From contig CAMBFZ010000013.1 of NCBI GenBank assembly GCA_945866125.1, forward strand, positions 39,500 through 103,499: a stretch of 64,000 bases of DNA, given 5' to 3'. Shown here in pieces: positions 62,256 to 64,000 of this stretch. The first letter of the stretch is position 1; the number at the start of each line of letters is the position of its first letter. The translations under genes and the position numbers were made by a program. The notes beneath the pieces were generated by a model, which searched no databases, was not told where the DNA came from, and was given only the letters and a program-made list of their open reading frames with translations. The stretch comes from Bordetella parapertussis. GTDB lineage: Bacteria > Pseudomonadota > Gammaproteobacteria > Burkholderiales > Burkholderiaceae_D.

Positions 62256-62331
62256 TCCCTGATAGCTCAGTTGGTAGAGCGACGGACTGTTAATCCGCAG
62301 GTCCCTGGTTCGAGTCCAGGTCAGGGAGCCA
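62256..62331 (+). tRNA. tRNA-Asn (anticodon GTT)
   Basis: A complete cloverleaf. Acceptor arms TCCCTGA/TCAGGGA, D-arm with AGCTCAGTTGGTAGAGC, anticodon loop CTGTTAA with GTT at 62289-62291, T-arm CTGGTTCGAGTCCAG, discriminator G and encoded CCA (62329-62331). It borders the accessory segment on its right. Confidence 0.98.
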
Positions 62332-62340
62332 AGAAATTCA

Positions 62341-62374
62341 AGGGGTTAGATGAGAAATCGTCTAGCCCCTTTTT
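62341..62374 (+). terminator. Terminator after tRNA-Asn
   Basis: AGGGGTTAGA (62341-62350) and TCTAGCCCCT (62361-62370) pair over 10 bp with one G-T wobble, followed by a T-run. Confidence 0.88.
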
Positions 62375-62452
62375 CTTCGCCTTGCTTCATGTAACCGCTG
62401 TGTAAGCGAATTTCATCAACGCACGGCCATCTAGATCAACGATTCGAACTTT

Positions 62453-62577
62453 TCAGCTACTCGAGTCGGGAAGGCTTCTGGCGACGCCCATAATCCGGCA
62501 CGCTTTGCGCTCGGATAAGCGCGGATATTTACCCACAGCTGCCTGTACAGCGGCGCGCTGGCGCTGCGGGCTCAGAA
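62453..62577 (-). pseudogene. IS3-family transposase OrfB, N-terminal remnant
   Basis: In the frame -1 to the OrfA end, the minus strand reads LSPQRQRAAVQAAVGKYPRL, then SERKACRIMGVARSLPDSSS and a stop. This matches the beginning of IS3-type OrfB (LSPxRRRAAV..SERRACRxxG). Only about 40 residues remain; the DDE catalytic domain is absent, so the copy is dead. The overlap with OrfA is the usual place for frameshifting in intact elements. Confidence 0.75.
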
Positions 62578-62853
62578 GTTTACCTGTGCTACACCCGTGA
62601 GAACCGCCTTCTCCAAATGCAACTCTCCCACCAAGCGCTTGAGTCGGGCATTCTCTTGCTCCAATTGCTTTAAGTGCTTGGCTTGATCCACCTTCATGCC
62701 GCCGTACTCCCGCCGCCAGCGGTAGTAGCTCTTGTCGGTCGCTCCCGCTTCTCGGCAGGCCGTCAGAACGTCTTTACCCTGGCCAACCTTGACCTCGATC
62801 TCACGCAGTTTGGCCACTATCTGTTCGGGTTTTAATCGTACGCCTTTGGGCAT
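62572..62853 (-). CDS. IS3-family transposase OrfA (of a truncated element)
   Basis: A 93-residue helix-turn-helix protein starting MPKGVRLKPEQIVAKLREIE, with ACREAGATDKSYYRWRREYG and the leucine zipper LKQLEQENARLKRLVGEL. The reading frame is intact but the following OrfB is cut to a short remnant, so it cannot transpose by itself. The likely outer end of the element is near 62919-62925, where AACTGATCC follows TGAGTTAAAA on the minus strand; the inverted repeat was not confirmed. Confidence 0.9.
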   Translation of the reverse strand: MPKGVRLKPEQIVAKLREIEVKVGQGKDVLTACREAGATDKSYYRWRREYGGMKVDQAKHLKQLEQENARLKRLVGELHLEKAVLTGVAQVNF

Positions 62854-63269
62854 AACAAAATCCTTTCGAATGATAAAAAAGCAAGATTATTCTCACTCAA
62901 AATGGATCAGTTTTTTAACTCAGGTCAGCAGTAGTCGCAGCATATTCACAGCAATACAAAGCAAGACAAGCTGTAGTTGAGTTAGTTTGAGCGACTGTTC
63001 GAATCTACTATGAGCCGCCAGAACAAGTCCTGCTAACTCGCTCAGTTGGGTTGTCAGGCGCTCAGAGCCCCGCACCACGCGGGGCTTTTTGCTTTGGGCT
63101 CGTGACTGAGACCCGCAACAGTTGCACGGAAAAAGCGTCTCAAACCCCGTTTGTCTCAAAACCTCATGACTTTTTCGGACTTGGTTCCGAGCCGTGAATT
63201 TGCGGATTGAGGCACAACTGGCTTTGAACCAACCTGAACGAAATTTCGTTGTTCAGATGGTTATGGCAG
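62854..63269. other. Accessory gap without a recognised gene
   Basis: 416 bases between the OrfA start and the restriction-gene remnant. It has a perfect 8-bp hairpin AGCCCCGC/GCGGGGCT (63066-63086) followed by five T on the plus strand, a likely terminator. The minus-strand frame 62920-63159 ends in a Leu-rich stretch (QLQLVLLCIAVNMLRLLLT) that could be an old transposase tail, but I cannot assign it. Confidence 0.5.
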
Positions 63270-63853
63270 TCAGCCGGTGATGAACACGTTGAGCCTGTTT
63301 GCGATTCGTTCGCGGCGTACTTCAAGGAACTTTTTATAGGCTGGGGTGTCAAGTAGTTCTGGATCCAGCGGTATCTCTTGGACACTGAATCCCTCTTGGC
63401 CACTCTTTGCCGCAAAAAAGGCTAGATACTCTTTTGGCGGCTTGTCGCTGATGACACGATTCGTTTTGCCACCAATGAATGCCAAGTTGGCTATATCGTC
63501 GGCCTCTCGCGAAATTACGCCCGCCTTAGTGAGTACAGCCTTTGGAAAGATATGGTGGAACTGAAGGCGATGTTGAGCGCCACTGTGATCAAGGGCAATC
63601 GTCAGGTTGGAATGCCAGTCTTTTGCACCAGCTGAGCGGAAAGCTAAGAACATCGTCTTAAACAACGCACTGCGTTGGTTCCTTCCAGATAGCTCTTCAG
63701 GAGAAATTTCCAGCCTGCCGACCTGTGAGCGCAGGCGGTCTAGAAGGTCCTGGATGGTGCCTCCATCTCGGATCGAAGCAATATCCTGATCAAGCAGTGT
63801 CTCACTTGAGCCGCGCGAGTATCGGCCCTTGGCGTTAGCCGCAAGCGCCCAAT
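63270..63853 (-). pseudogene. GmrSD/DUF262-DUF1524-type restriction gene, C-terminal remnant
   Basis: The minus-strand frame runs open from the IS boundary at about 63853 to the TGA at 63270, about 194 codons. It reads WALAANAKGRYSRGSSETLL, later ISPEELSGRNQRSALFK, the HNH-like motif LQFHHIFPKAVL, ISREADDIANLAFIGGKTNR, ISDKPPKEYLAFF and a final RRERIANRLNVFI. This is the DUF1524 nuclease end of GmrSD-family type IV restriction enzymes, which cut modified phage DNA. The DUF262 N-terminal NTPase part is missing because an IS3-family end abuts it. A TTG at 63665 opens the second part, but the product would be incomplete. Confidence 0.78.
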
Positions 63854-63878
63854 TGAATCGCCCCGGAATTCGTGGAGG
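63854..63878. repeat. Probable terminal inverted repeat of an IS3-family element
   Basis: TGAATCGCCCCGGAATTC begins with TGA at 63854, 10-34 bases after the OrfB stop read on the minus strand, the place where IS3-type elements end. The other end is outside the window, so the pair cannot be checked. Confidence 0.5.
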
Positions 63879-63887
63879 CCAGTTGGT

Positions 63888-64000
63888 TTAAGTTAAGGCC
63901 ACCGGAGTAGCCTCACTGGCGAGTTGCCGCCAGTAGTTTGCCTCAGCTTCGGCCGGCGGTATATAACCGATCGGCTCCAGCAGTCGGATATGGTTGAACC
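63888..64000 (-). mobile_element. IS3-family transposase OrfB, C-terminal end (partial)
   Basis: The last 37 codons read FNHIRLLEPIGYIPPAEAEA then NYWRQLASEATPVALT and TAA. The YN-x-R-L-L-x-x-IGYIPPAEAEA pattern is the end of OrfB in one IS3 subgroup. The gene continues past the right edge of the window, so its integrity is unknown. The element interrupts a GmrSD-like gene. Confidence 0.85.

Noticed and set aside
62920..63159. Possible 79-residue protein on the minus strand
   Set aside because: It contains a terminator hairpin within the frame and has no recognisable domain; kept only as part of the described gap.
62256..64000. Direct repeat of the tRNA-Asn 3' end as an attachment site
   Set aside because: No repeat of the T-arm or acceptor sequence was found in the remaining 1.7 kb of the window.
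1..64000. CRISPR arrays and rRNA genes
   Set aside because: No regularly spaced repeats and no rRNA-like stretches were seen.

Overview
The window reads as chromosomal DNA of a betaproteobacterium in the Burkholderiales, most likely near the Oxalobacteraceae (Herbaspirillum/Herminiimonas/Janthinobacterium-like). This is inferred from gene content and order: rpsF-priB-rpsR-rplI next to dnaB, pyrG-kdsA-eno-ftsB, tatD-lolD-lolC, dapA-bamC, iscRSUA-hscBA-fdx-iscX, and a LexA box of the CTGT-N8-ACAG type. The species cannot be named from the sequence alone. Most of the window is dense housekeeping sequence of moderately high GC.

Layout: 1-4.7 kb holds a Pit-type phosphate transporter end with its DUF47 partner, dnaB, the ribosomal protein operon and an autoregulated lexA. 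4.8-16 kb holds trmJ, suhB, rhlE, mutS, slyD, the L16 arginine hydroxylase, a small Ala/Pro lipoprotein, an MBL hydrolase, bamC and dapA. 16-31 kb holds trpS, membrane proteases (M50, HtpX), a Sua5/YciO protein, a PHP phosphoesterase, an acyl-CoA synthetase, Hsp33 and the pyrG-kdsA-eno-ftsB cluster. 31-40 kb holds an LpxR-like lipid A deacylase, comEC, tatD, the Lol ABC transporter and recJ.

The outstanding region is 40.0-52.2 kb, a set of type III secretion (T3SS) accessory genes on both sides of prfB-lysS. The first block has an LcrH/SycD-type translocator chaperone, a two-hairpin membrane protein that looks like a major translocator (SctE/SseC/YopB type), a ~1020-residue protein with the CKSGKDRT active site of the SopB/IpgD/SigD phosphoinositide phosphatases, a GHSLGG lipase abutting it, and a CesT-type chaperone reading frame broken by an in-frame TAA. 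The second block has an intact CesT-type chaperone nine bases before an unrecognised multi-hydrophobic-segment protein. No secretion apparatus genes (ring, ATPase, export gate, needle) occur in the window, so the apparatus must lie elsewhere or be lost. With the LpxR-like gene this suggests a host- or protist-associated lifestyle (inference).

52-62 kb returns to core genes: the complete isc operon with a plausible IscR site, a uracil-DNA-glycosylase-like gene whose catalytic motif is altered, uvrB and an aromatic/aspartate aminotransferase. A tRNA-Asn at 62.26 kb marks the edge of a decayed accessory segment that holds IS3-family remnants and the C-terminal end of a GmrSD-like restriction gene cut off by another IS3-family element that runs out of the window.
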